From Sorghum bicolor (lineage: Eukaryota > Streptophyta > Magnoliopsida > Poales > Poaceae): a stretch of 64,000 nucleotides of DNA. Positions 1 through 10,599 of this stretch are shown here, piece after piece. The notes beneath the pieces are model-generated. The model saw nothing but the letters and a program-made list of their open reading frames with translations. It was not told the DNA's origin and did not search any database. Within the stretch, counting starts at the first letter, position 1. Each line of letters begins with the position of its first letter. Where the stretch lies: contig NC_012870.2 in NCBI RefSeq assembly GCF_000003195.3, forward strand, positions 18,840,501-18,904,500, read 5' to 3'. The position numbers and the translations under genes are program-made.

Positions 1-205
1 TTTATATGGTGGGCTAATTATTTTATGCTTGAGTTGTAGTAAAAAAATTATACTCATTGGATCATGTATTACTTAGTTATAGATTTATTTAGGTTTATGC
101 TTGTTAAATCTTAATAAATCTATAACTAAGTTGTACATGATCTAATGAGTATGAAAATTTTACCACAGTTTAACACATATAATAATTAGCCCAACATAAA
201 AAAAT
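1..205. repeat. Long inverted-repeat (foldback) MITE, cut by the window edge
   Basis: The two halves are near-complementary over about 90 bases each. The first arm runs from base 1 (with GGGCTAATTATTTTATG near its start) to about 92, and the second from about 110 to 205 (ending ATAATTAGCCCAACATAAA). Arm similarity is high but not perfect. The left terminus and target duplication may lie outside the window, so the family cannot be fixed. AT-rich and non-coding. Confidence 0.75.
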
Positions 206-1597
206 CACCACAATTAGACTATACAAATTATAGCTATGAATTATTCTAATTAATTATAGAAAACACAGATTTAGAGCTACAACAAAAACTTTGTACTAAA
301 GCATACTATATTATATGTTCACTGTGTATGTCTACTTATCTAGAGTGCAATAAAATCAGATTTACTATTTTGTGAATTTTATGTGGTTTACTATAATTTT
401 ATAAATATTCAGCCAAAATAAATAAAAATAAAAAATAAAACTGTTTTCAAAACCGCTCATAACTATGTATGGTTACCCAATTTTGAAGTTTCTTCCGGTT
501 TTGTTCCGTGTCGCGGCGGCACGAGAGTCGCCAGGATGCGGCCTGCGGGCACTGACTGGGCTGGGCTGGACGCGCTGGGCGTCGGCCGTCGGGGAGGCTC
601 ACCTGGGCCGCGCCCCGGGCTGCGTAGCATGCAAGCAAGGCCGGGTGCGGTGGAAACGGCCGGGAGCAGCGAAGGGCCGAACACGTACGGCGGTACGGGC
701 ACGAGAGGGCAGAGGGCGCGAAACGTGTCGACCATGTCGCGGCAACTCCACTCCGGACCTGAGCTTCAGGGTGCGCATCAACTAGTTGAGTGCAAGAACT
801 ACAGCAGTATTACTAGTAGTGCCAATGAAGTAGTGGCGTAGTGGGAGGAAGACTTGCGACGACGAGGAGGCAGCTCAGGACCAAGACAAATTAAACCATG
901 CAACTCGATCGCGCCGGCTGTTGTTTTCTGTCCTACTCACTCGTGGAGCAGGAGGCTGACTGGCTGAGCTAGAAAGCGCGCACTTTGCGCGCCGACCAGC
1001 TCAAAATGGGGGTGGTGCGGTTCGATCCACAGGTTCAGCAAACCGTTCCAAAAAAACATCCTATTGGGCTCCATATCCAACCCATAAAAATACTTAGGAT
1101 CTGTGAATTAGATATTCTCAAACCTTAGGATTATGCGGTTCGACCCGCTCCTACCTCCTGTCCATGTCGCGGCGGCCGTCCGATGAGGTTGCAGCTTGCG
1201 AAGGCACATGAGCCGCACTTGCAGGTCCTGACAACCCCTGGCCATTCTTCTCTCTTCGGCCTGATAATTCGTGACCATTCTTCTCTCTTTGGCCTTTTTT
1301 AGTTTCAGATTTCTCGTCACCTCGAATATTACGATATATATATCAAATATAGATAAAAAATAACTAATTATATAATTTGTCTGTAATTTGCGAGATAGAT
1401 CTTTTAAACCTAGGTAATCCATGATTAAATAATATTTATCAATACAAACAAAAGTGATATAAGTATCTATTTAAAAAAATACTAAACTAAAAAAGACAGG
1501 CCACACACAACATGACGCACGCTAGCTGCTGCTTCTGTGCTAGCTAGCTAGGCTAGCTAGGTAGGTAGCTACCATACTAGAGCGAGGCTATAAGTAG
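206..1597. other. Intergenic, no gene recognised
   Basis: AT-rich flanks surround a GC-rich patch at about 480-1020. Short ORFs occur on both strands of that patch, but none resembles a known protein, none has splice-consistent partners, and they overlap one another. Around 1520-1575 there is a run of GCTAG-type repeats. I see nothing else I can support. Confidence 0.5.
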
Positions 1598-1789
1598 GGC
1601 CTTGTTTAGTTTCTATTTTTTTTAAAAAATTTCTTATCATATCAAATTTACGATACATATATAAAACATTAAATATAAATTAAATAAATAACTAAATACA
1701 TATTTTATTTATAATTTGTGAGATATATCTTTTAAATTTAGTTAGTTTATAATTGAATAATAATTGATAAATATAAACGAAAATACTAT
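1598..1789 (+). mobile_element. GGCCTTGTTTAG-family MITE, 3' end missing
   Basis: It starts with GGCCTTGTTTAGTTTC and carries the family's internal sequence (AAACATTAAATATAAA, AATTTGTGAGA, a degenerate TTTAGTTAG). It has no closing inverted terminus and abuts the next copy at 1790, so it looks truncated or fused. Confidence 0.7.
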
Positions 1790-2278
1790 GGCCTTGTTTA
1801 GTTCCCTAAAAATTTTGCAAAATTTTTCAGATTCCCCGTCACATCGAATCTTTAGACGTATGTATGAAGTATTAAATATAGGCCTTGTTTAGTTCCTAAA
1901 AAATTTTGCAAAAAATTTCAGATTCTCCGTCACATCGAATCTTTAGACACATGCATGAAGTATTAAATATAGACAAAAATAAAAACTAATTGCACAGTTT
2001 GGTCGAAATTAACGAGACGAATCTTTTGAGTCTAGTTAGTCCATAATTGGATAATATTTGTCAAATACAAACGAAAAAGCTACAGTGTCGATTTTGTAAA
2101 ATATTTTGGAACTAAACAAGGCCATAGATGAAAATAAAAACTAATTGCACAGTTTGGTCGAAATTGACGAGACGAATCTTTTGAGCCTAGTTAGTCCATA
2201 ATTAGATAATATTTGTCAAATACAAACGAAAATGCTACTATTCATATTTTGCAAAAAAAATTTTAAGTAAACAAGTCC
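1790..2278 (+). mobile_element. GGCCTTGTTTAG-family MITE (outer copy of a nest)
   Basis: It begins GGCCTTGTTTAGTTCC and ends GTAAACAAGTCC. The flanking trinucleotides TAT (1787-1789 and 2279-2281) look like a target duplication. It is interrupted by a second copy at 1881-2123; without that insert the element is about 243 bp, the normal length for this family here. The 3-bp duplication and GGCC termini suggest a Tourist/PIF-Harbinger-type MITE, but that family assignment is inference. Confidence 0.8.
1881..2123 (+). mobile_element. GGCCTTGTTTAG-family MITE (inner copy)
   Basis: This is a complete 243-bp copy with termini GGCCTTGTTTAGTTCC and GGAACTAAACAAGGCC. It is flanked by ATA at 1878-1880 and 2124-2126, which is the target duplication in the outer MITE. 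The outer MITE sequence resumes exactly after it. Confidence 0.88.
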
Positions 2279-2412
2279 TATAGTAGGTAAAACTAAAATT
2301 TCTTCTGAAATAAACAATGCCTTTTGGACACAGCAATTAATGGCGAGCAGGCACAGCTGCTGAGCAGTGGCACTCGAGCTGTTAGCAGCTAGAGCAGTGG
2401 CACTCAGCTACA

Positions 2413-2782
2413 CACTACAGGAAACCCAGGCTTCGTCAAGTGCCCCAGAGTTCGCCGAGTGCCAAAAATCGGGCACTTGGTGAAAAAGGCTTCGCCAAGT
2501 GCCTGGCTCTTGGCGAAGCCAGCACTTGGCGAAGAAGGCTTCGCCAAGTGCCAAGCACTCGGCGAAGAAACGCACTTGGCGAAATGGCCTCTTCGCCAAG
2601 TGCCAAGCACTCGGCGAAGAAAGGCACTTGGCGAAGCCTGACGGCATCCATCCCCATCCCTTGCCGTCGGCTTCGCCAAGTGCTCTTCGCCGAGTGCGGC
2701 ACTCGGCGAAGCCTTCGCCAAGTGTAAAGTGGCCTTCGCCAAGTGCGCCAGGCACTTGGCGAAGTCCTGTTTTCCAGTAGTG
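2413..2782. mobile_element. Miniature CACTA (En/Spm-type) transposon, non-autonomous
   Basis: The termini are CACTACAGGAAACCCAGG and its imperfect complement ending TTTTCCAGTAGTG. A 3-bp target duplication ACA lies at 2410-2412 and 2783-2785. The interior is almost entirely copies, in both orientations, of a CTTCGCCAAGTGC motif, as expected of the subterminal transposase-binding repeats of CACTA elements. It is 370 bp with no transposase, so it must have been moved by another element. All ORFs read through it are by-products of the repeats. Confidence 0.92.
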
Positions 2783-2798
2783 ACAGTAGTTACAGTAA

Positions 2799-3037
2799 GG
2801 CTGCATTAGTTTCTAGCGGAAGTCAAAAACTTTTCAAGATTTTCGTCACATTAAATCTTACAGCAAATTCATAAAGCGTTTAATATAAATAAAAAATAAT
2901 TAATTGTACAGTTTACCTATAATTTACGAGACGAATCTTTAAACCTAATTATTTCATGATTGGATAATATTTGTCAAATATAAACGAAGATACTACAGTA
3001 TTCATTTTGTAAAAAAAAAATATTACTAAACAAGGCC
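2799..3037 (+). mobile_element. GGCCTTGTTTAG-family MITE, diverged
   Basis: The left end GGCTGCATTAGTTTC is degenerate, while the right end ATTACTAAACAAGGCC is well preserved. The interior matches the other copies (TTTTCGTCACATTAAATC, ACGAGACGAATCTTT, ATGATTGGATAATATTTGTC). Confidence 0.78.
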
Positions 3038-4003
3038 CTATAAGGCGAATGGAAAAACTTGCATCGAAGAATTGATTGAAGCAGCAGATGCTGCCTTAGC
3101 GTGAGGCTAAAGCAGCGCATGCAACGGCGCAGAGCAGTTGGTGCGTTATTGGTTCAAATGCTTTAACATGTGAGCGCGCGTGATGCATGAGTTAAACCAT
3201 ACGATCCAATGGAGCTCCTAATCTAGTCTATTTCAGCAAAAGAATCCATCGGTGCCCCTTTCATCCTTGTATGGGTCAGTGGATAGTTCCAATGTCGCTC
3301 CATGGAGCAACCACCCCCATCTTGACGACCAGCGCCTCCTCGCCGGCCGGTTCCTGTCGCCGTCGTCGCTGGCCCGCCCAACACCCGACTAAATTATACA
3401 GCCTGGTTACATGTACACACTACGTAGATTAGAGCTTGCTTTTGCAATCACAGTGCTGTGTCAGTGTCAGTGTGTCACTCGTCTTCTTCGCTCGCAAGGA
3501 AAAGCTATCGATACATATCCATCGGTGCGCTGCCGAGCCGGCGCCACCCACTTCCGCCGCGCGCCCGTCGTCTGAGCGTATATGGGGAACGGGAGGGAAA
3601 CGCGCGCTGGCGGCCGAAGCAACGGCGGCGAAGATCGATGAGCCAGTCGATCGATGCTCTCGTGTACGTGTTTGATCCCAGACACGCACGCTAGCTATAA
3701 GCTATTAGCCCGCTCGTTGATGAGCAAATTAAATCCAGCAAAACCGCCGAGCCGCCGGCGCGCACCTGGCCAGAACCGTCGTGTTCGGTGCCGGCACTGT
3801 GCCCACAGAACCGCGCATTCAGCCAGTCCACGTACATACACCTGCTGGTCCACGCTTTATTTCCCGTCGCGCTGGCTCTCATCTCCGGTCCGTTCTCCCC
3901 ACTATGGCCTTAACGCTTAAGCAAAGATGTCTTTTTGTTTCTCATGGCTCTGTCACCCAATAATGTACAAGTGCAACGAGCCTTCCTAACTAAAGCGTGG
4001 CGG

Positions 4004-4004
<1 letters not shown>
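3038..4004. other. Upstream region of the Dof gene, no gene recognised
   Basis: No ORF here resembles a protein. The sequence from about 3500 to 3960 becomes GC-richer towards the Dof promoter. No individual cis element could be assigned with confidence. Confidence 0.5.

Positions 4005-4051
<47 letters not shown>
4005..4051 (+). repeat. (CT)n microsatellite in the Dof core promoter
   Basis: About 23 uninterrupted CT units end 14 bases before the TATA box. GA/CT tracts in plant promoters are known targets of BBR/BPC GAGA-binding factors, so a regulatory role is plausible but not shown. Confidence 0.95.
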
Positions 4052-4054
<3 letters not shown>

Positions 4055-4065
4055 CCATCATCGCC

Positions 4066-4072
4066 TATATAA
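4066..4072 (+). promoter_or_regulatory. TATA box of the Dof gene
   Basis: TATATAA in the context CGCCTATATAACC, on the coding strand, about 435 bases before the proposed start codon. Transcription would be expected to begin near 4095-4105, giving a long leader. Confidence 0.65.
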
Positions 4073-4103
4073 CCACCTCGAGCACGAGCACTGAAACGCC
4101 TCC

Positions 4104-4145
4104 ATGGCTCGTGGCCTTCGTGTTTCACTTCAGCTTCGTTCCTAG
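4104..4145 (+). promoter_or_regulatory. Upstream ORF 1 in the Dof leader (13 codons)
   Basis: ATG in a good context (CTCCATGG), 13 codons then TAG. If transcription starts just after the TATA box this ATG lies at the very 5' end and could be skipped. Confidence 0.4.
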
Positions 4146-4285
4146 AGCTAGCTAGCTACCTTCTCCTTCGATCGTCATCAGGGTATAGTTACACCAATTC
4201 CATAGCACAGTCGCGCCAGCTCCTGAGATCGAGAACTAGCTAGGATTACATTACATTACTTCGAGAAACTGTTAATTAATCTTGC

Positions 4286-4330
4286 ATGCAGAGCTGTGTG
4301 TTTTGGAGGCAGTACTGCCTATATAGCTAG
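4286..4330 (+). promoter_or_regulatory. Upstream ORF 2 in the Dof leader (14 codons)
   Basis: ATG followed by 13 sense codons and TAG. It is in the same frame as the Dof start, and its TAG is the last in-frame stop before the Dof ATG. GCATGCAG here could instead be a splice acceptor of a leader intron, which would remove it. Confidence 0.35.
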
Positions 4331-4504
4331 AGGAGCTCGACCTGGAGGAGTCGTGGGCGGGGGCGCATCACCGGTCCGGCACCGACATGCGCAGAGCGTC
4401 ACCGTGGCACTCCCACCGCAGCAAGCAGCGCGCACCGTTCGACGACGCCGCCCTCTCCGCCGCCAACAAGCTGCCCTGGCCGTCGCCGCGACGCCCCGCC
4501 AGCC

Positions 4505-5400
4505 ATGCCGTCCTCCTTTCTGACCTCTCCTTCCTCTTCCGCTTCGTCGCACCTCTCTTACCTGATCCCTGCTAGTGCTAGGCCGCCGCCTCCCCTTGCC
4601 ATGGTACGTGCCTATACCCTGATAGGCTGATACATATATATATCTTGCACTCAGACATGCACATGACCACATGAGATGATGACTCGATCGCCGTGTGTTC
4701 TTGTTCTTGCCAGGGACAGGGATACGGTGGTGCCACCGGTGGTATCAGTGTTGTACCAACAGGTGGCGTCGTGGCGACGACGAACGCCCTGAATGCCGCG
4801 GCGGCGGCGCCTCCGCCTCCGAGGCAGGGATCAGCCAGCAGGAACGCGGGCGGCGCGGGCCACCCGCCGCTGCCGCGCCCGCCGCCGCGGCAGTGCCCGC
4901 GGTGCCAGTCCGCCAACACCAAGTTCTGCTACTACAACAACTACAGCCGCGAGCAGCCGCGGTACCTCTGCAAGGCGTGCCGCCGCCACTGGACCGAGGG
5001 CGGCACGCTCCGCGACGTGCCCGTCGGCGGCGGCCGCAAGAACAGGCGCGGCGCCAAGGGCGGCAGTGCGAAGGCGTCCGCCTCGGCGGCCGCGGCTGCG
5101 ACGAACGTCCTCGGTGTTGGCGGCGCCGACACGTTCCCGGACTTCCTGCGGCAGCAGCTGTTGCAGTTCCAGCCAGGCGCGGCCGTGGGCGGGGGTGGCT
5201 ACGCCATCGACCTGGGCGCGTGGCAGCAAATGTCCGCGGCCACGGCGCCGCCGCCGCCGCCGCAGGGGACCGGCGGCGATGTCAGCACTCTTGGAGCAGC
5301 GGGGACGACGGCGGCCGAGGCGGAGGCCAACTGCGTCGCCTTGCAGTACTGGAGCGAATGGCAGCAAGATGGCATGCCCGGCTTTGATGGGGCTTGCTAA
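4505..5400 (+). CDS. Dof-type zinc-finger transcription factor
   Basis: Two coding exons, 4505-4603 and 4714-5400, joined in phase 0 across a 110-base GT-AG intron (ATG|GTACGT ... TTGCCAG|GG), give 261 residues. The Dof domain is complete at about residues 86-135. It has the CX2CX21CX2C zinc ligands (CPRC ... CKAC), the CYYNNY core and the [22 protein letters not shown] tail read in segments, which also acts as a nuclear localisation signal. Dof proteins are plant-specific nuclear factors that bind AAAG motifs. Flanks are Ala/Gly/Pro-rich low complexity, and the C-terminus has aromatic/acidic residues (QYWSEWQ) that may activate transcription. The ATG at 4505 was chosen because it splices in frame. 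The frame upstream is open back to a TAG at 4328-4330 but has no other ATG. An ATG just inside the intron (4693) would give a shorter form lacking exon 1. Family is certain; exon 1 is likely but unproven. Confidence 0.88.
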
Positions 5401-5822
5401 GTGCGTACTGCTATACTATAGACTACCAGTAGAGCTTGTATTAGTACATGTTCTTGCCTACTTACATACGCTTATATGTCTGCGTGTATTGCAAAACGTA
5501 CGTATACTAGTACACGATCAGCTTTGTTTTCTCTACTTTTTGTGCTCGTATTGTATTATGTGTTCTTAGCTAAAATTGTGTGTGCATGCCAACAATACTA
5601 TGCTATCTGGACCATGGTCCAATATAATCATCCTATTGCCAAGGTGGGTTTCACCTTGTTTGCTCAGGGCTTGTTAAGAATGTAGGCATTTCACATGAAT
5701 CATGCAATGATTTTACAAGAATCAGTTTAATTTCACATGAAATACATAGGAATAGAGAAAAAAAAAATCCATTCAAAAGGATCTGAGTTTTGAACCTTAC
5801 AAAATTGTAACCTTATTTTTCA

Positions 5823-6021
5823 CTCCCTCCGTCCTAGATTAAATAACTTCTAGAGTTGTTCTAAGTAAAATATGTTATACTTACACTTCCCTATATTTTC
5901 ATAATGTATTTTTTTAGTGTTATATATGTTATATATACTTATTACACTTCTCTATAATAAAATTACCAAACTTTCCTATAAGATTGATCAAACTAAGATA
6001 GTTTATTTTGGTACAGGGGAG
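5823..6021. mobile_element. Stowaway-like MITE, degenerate
   Basis: The left end CTCCCTCCGTCCTA is the classic Stowaway terminus. The right end GGTACAGGGGAG|TA is a weaker complement followed by TA. The left TA duplication is not intact. Confidence 0.6.
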
Positions 6022-6464
6022 TACTATTTTATTGGGTCTTTTTTTTTTCAGGCACTTGCTCCGGCACCCCTCCCTTTTTATATGCTACTGTATGCTTTGT
6101 CGAAATGTCGATTGGGGGTCAATCTATGATCTATCAACCAATTACGTAGTCCTTGAATCCAAAGCAGTGAACACTCTAAGCTACCATATTCTTGTCTATG
6201 ATGATACATTTCAACAATATTTTCCATGTGCGTATACAAATCTACACGTCTAGTAAAAAGACTAGGAAAAGGAGACATAGCAGCAGGCACCGGAAATTCC
6301 CATTCAGTAAGGACAGGCTGGCCCTGGTCCAGCACCAGCAGCCATCCTTGTACATGAGTAATGAGTTCAACTCGAGGTACCAGCCGAGCACAATATATGC
6401 AAAAGCTAATACATGTATATATAGTTGCTATCAAAACTGTTACTGCAGAGAGACGGCAAATCTG

Positions 6465-9174
6465 TTACAGCGGGGTCATGCCGATGGCGGCTTCCGGGCG
6501 GTGGTAGTGGATCCGCGACTTGGAGAAGCTGTAGTAGTAGGCCGAGGTGAGCACGCCGGTGAAAAGGGCAAACGCGGCGCCGGCTCCGAACGTGCCCCTC
6601 CGCACGGTCTCGCAGTCCGGCGGGTTCTGGAAAAAGACCTTCCGGTAGCCAGTGTGGTAGGCGGATTGCAACAGACCAGCCAGCAAGCACGCCTCAGCGA
6701 TGACAAATGTCACCCTGTGTAGGACAAGCAAATAGGTTAGTGTCATGGATAGCTTGTACGTGTATTCACTGGGGTTTTGAATGGTTCTAGTACCAGCAAA
6801 TCTATAAACAAGACAAAGTCAGAAAAGTAACCAAACATGCCCTGTTTCAAACACCAGAGGGACACGAAATCTTGGATAAAACCCCCCTTTCTTTCGATAA
6901 TAAACCAGACAGTTCAAAGAAAAACAAATCAACTTTGGTAATCTTTTTTTTTTGAGAATTAACTTTGGTAATCTAATGATTCCAGAAGTTCAAAAACGAA
7001 CTTCCCCAGGCAAGTGACATTTGCAAATGGCAGCTAAAAAAAATGGCAAATTATAAATAGTCAGAGGTTCTTAACAATATCAGAAGGTCAGCATTAGGAA
7101 CTTCCACAAGTGATGTTCTTCATTCCTGATCGTTCATGAGATACATGCAATCCTAGTACATAATACTGAACAGCTACAATAAATTTCATACCAGCATAGT
7201 GGCAGCAAGTCAGCAACCTCACGTAGTCACGAGCAAGATTGAGGACACGGACATCTACATTGGGATATTTATGCTTGAACGCCATGAATTAGTACAACCC
7301 CGCATGCCTGGCTAGTTAGTTATACTTAATAGTTTTACTTTGTGGAAGACGAAAAAGCAAACAACTCTGGAAGAATTTACAAATGTTGATAAAAAATAAA
7401 CTTGGGCGGAGTTTGGAGTTCATGCAACCATAAATGACACGAATTCTTACTACTCCGCATCTTTATCAGACAAATTAAACACGGGCTGAATTTGGAGTTC
7501 ATGCAGGCATAAATTATGTGAATTTTTACTCTTCCATATCTTTATCAGACAAATTAAGGAAAATGATTATATTACTAGATCAGACTTAGAATGCTCCTAA
7601 GAGATATCCTAGACCCCACAGATGAAAACATGCAGTCTTCTGAGCGAATACGTACTCAAGCCTTCATTGACCCAGTATGTCCTTAACCAATATGACATTG
7701 ACCAGGTCATCTTTTTTTCAACACCAGCAAACTTAAAAGACGGCAACCAAGTTTGATGGTCCTTTTTATTGTCAATGACATAATCTATGACCTCTTCTCT
7801 GTTCTGACCAATTCTGTACAATCAGACAGAGATCATTTAAACAATTTCTGCATTTTAATTTATAATTGAGCAGGCAGCGCACTTTGGATTCCACTGGAGC
7901 CAACACCACACTACCATTCCAATAATTATGTCTCCAGAACCATGTGCAAATCCACAAAGCAACATGTAAAATACAAATGTTAATGAGCAGATCTCCTGCC
8001 AGCTACCATAAAACATTTTACCTAGAGTTATATACAAACTAAAATTCTCAACAAGAAAGCATCATATCTTTTGTCTACAGAATTCATTTGTTAACCTTGG
8101 TCGCTAGTAAATGTGATGAAACCATGAAAGAACACATGGACCACCTCCAAAATCCAGTAAACTATGGTGCCCTTGAAAAAAAAATGGCTGAATACCTTAG
8201 CAGCTTTCACGAGAGAGAAAAAAAGCAAAACCAGTTGTTCTTCTAATAACATATTAAAGGAAACAACTAGTTGCTGCCAAGCACATTCGACAATTTTTCA
8301 TCAAATTTTCTATATGTGAAATCAACCTATGTGCAATCAGAATTATGTTTTCCACCAAGTGCCAACGAAATTGCTAGCACGCGAACAAATCACATTACCA
8401 CCCTTGATTTCCGGCAAGCCTCAGAACTAGTCAATAGTTCTGCTGAGCGACATTGGGCAGGCGTTGATTGATCCAACACGCTTTCCTACACGCACAGCTC
8501 TTGACTTTACGGTAGCCCAACATGGACAGCGAAGATTCCATTCCAATTGCTAAAATCTCACGACTCTCTGCTAAAAAAACCGAGAACGCAATACGGGCCG
8601 AGAGGCCACCAGCGGGTGGGGGCCCGCGCGTCAGCGTCACGCGGGAAGTCAAGGTGGCGAGCCGAGCAAGGGGAAGAGTTTGGGGGAGGTCGGAGGACAG
8701 GAGAAGATTGGGATCGGCGGGGGAAGAATCGGTGGTACCAGGAGGAGAGGAAGAGGACGAGCGCGCAGGCCCGGGCGCCGCCGGGCCGCAGCGCGGCGGA
8801 CCCGCAGCAGAAGCAGCGGCTGGCGATGGCGGACACCGCCTGCCCCACGAGCAGCAGCGCGAGCGCGGCGCCACCCAGCGCCGTGGCGGCGTCGGTGCGG
8901 TACACGCAGTAGGTCCACTCCTGCCGCGCGTCCGTCTCCAGCCTCGCCTGCGGAGCCGGGACGGCAAACAAGGAGATGAGCGGTGGCGACGCCGGCACCC
9001 GCGTCAGAAAAAAGGGAAGACAGAAAACGCAGCTAGGAAAGGAAGACGGCGGCAGGGGGAATGTACCGAGGGGTGGCTCTGCACGGCGCCGATGGCGAGG
9101 CCGAAGGCGACGAGGTCGACGAGCAGGACGGCGGCCAGCACCTTGGTGGAGCCGGCCATTGGGTGCGGGCTCAT
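6465..9174 (-). CDS. DUF1218 (MWL-like) four-helix membrane protein
   Basis: Three exons on the minus strand, 9174-9067, 8947-8739 and 6714-6465. They join in phases 0 and 2; the second junction rebuilds a Trp codon, TG|G. The product is 188 residues. An N-terminal hydrophobic segment (about residues 11-33) resembles a signal anchor. Two to three further hydrophobic stretches follow (about 58-80, 93-117 and 145-168), with the conserved Cys-rich part (CFCCG, CETVRRG) and an aromatic tail (YYYSFSKS). Length and layout match plant DUF1218 proteins. Their Arabidopsis members MWL1/MWL2 affect lignin content; the biochemical role is unknown, so wall modification is only a family-based suggestion. 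The first intron is 119 bases and the second about 2.0 kb and AT-rich. A second in-frame ATG at 9159 is possible. Confidence 0.88.
7394..7557. repeat. Diverged ~85-bp tandem duplication inside a DUF1218-gene intron
   Basis: Two adjacent units share GGAGTTCATGCA, CATAAAT and ATCTTTATCAGACAAATTAA with scattered differences. They are intronic and non-coding. Confidence 0.7.
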
Positions 9175-9413
9175 GGCTGGTGATGGTTCCCGGATTTCAG
9201 ACGTGCGGAGCGCGTCTTGTCGCCGGTGCTTTCGCAGTTTGGCTACTTGGCTGATTGGCTCGGTCGGCTCGGGCGCTCGAGGGGAGGGACAAATGGGATA
9301 GCAAGAGCTCGTGCGCGTTGACTGATGTGGTTGCCGAATGCCGATTTGCCGTCCCTGGTCGATTTTTATTTGGACAAAGCCGTCCCTGACCGTTGATTTG
9401 GCCCTTCATCTTA

Positions 9414-9719
9414 AGAGGTGTTTAGTTTCCTGTCATCTTAAAAAATTCTAGATTTTAGTCCATTATTTTACATAGAACTAAATATCATGCAAGACTTTTG
9501 ATAAAAAAATAGTTATTCTCTATTTTGGATTTTGCCCTCAAAAGAAAAAAAAACCCAAACCGACTGGGAGCCCGTGCTCACCCCCACCAACACAAAAAAA
9601 AAAATTGGTATTTTGGGTAGGATTAAACATGTCCATGAAAAATTTGATATTTTGCATTTCATCATTTCAAAGTACTTATCATTTTATATTTTGCATTCCA
9701 CGATGAACGAAACACACCC
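9414..9719. mobile_element. Tourist-like MITE
   Basis: Imperfect termini AGAGGTGTTTAGTTTC and ACGAAACACACCC are flanked by TTA at 9411-9413 and 9720-9722, the usual PIF/Harbinger target. It sits just upstream of the DUF1218 gene's 5' end. Confidence 0.55.
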
Positions 9720-9722
9720 TTA

Positions 9723-10599
9723 GTCATAAAGGTACTCAATCCATCTAAAAAATAATGATTCTTATTTTTTCTGCCAGGTGTTGAATGACGAGCAACTAGA
9801 CCATGGTAACACCAACAAAGTTATCAGACTAGCCCGTTCGCCTATCTTATCAGCTGTATTTTTTCTGCCAGTATTTTTCTCTCGTGATAAATCAGTAAAC
9901 AGTACATGACTTTTCAGATTAGCGAATATGTAATATGAAAATCAAGCCATAGGTGAAGAAAACGTGACAGATCTGACTATATAAGATAAAGTAATCTAGA
10001 GTAGGTGATAAATAGAAAATAATCCAAAGAAAAAGGAAGAAACGTATAAACAAATAATATAATTTTTTTATTAAAAAAGAAATAAACCAACCCAAGAAAT
10101 ACAAGTCAAAGTGGAACTTGGCCCTCTACAGTGTTCAAGCGGCGCAAGGGAAAAAAATGGACGGAGCATTGCCCCAGTAGAGCTGCAAGATAATAAGAAA
10201 AAAGAACATCGAAGATACCTAAAAACACATGAAATAAATACATAAACACTACCTCAGTTCTAAATTTCGAGCCATTTTGACTGTCTATTTAATACATTGT
10301 TTTTATTGTATATTTAAACACAATGTATATGTAGATATGTTTAATAAAAAGATACGTAACTAGAAAAAAAACAAAAGTACTTACAATTTGTTTGGGGAAT
10401 ACCTCTCCTCAATAATTGTGCATGAGCACGGAACAAGGACCCAACAATTTTTTTATTAATACTCACTGGAGCTGTCAAAGTGGAGTTGTTTTACTAAATG
10501 ATTTACTAAAATAGCTCAAGCTTCACCGATTGAGCTGTTCATGAAGTTAAAGTCTAAAAAATGGCTTCATTGGTGAAGTGGAGCCGTATCAAACGGGGC
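9723..10599. other. AT-rich intergenic, no gene recognised
   Basis: Only short AT-rich ORFs. Around 10250-10390 there is a Stowaway-like stretch (CCTCAGTTCTAAATTTCGAG) without clear ends. Nothing else supported. Confidence 0.5.

Noticed and set aside
2404..2806. Cluster of overlapping ORFs of 60-132 codons on both strands
   Set aside because: They are translations of the subterminal repeats of the miniature CACTA element.
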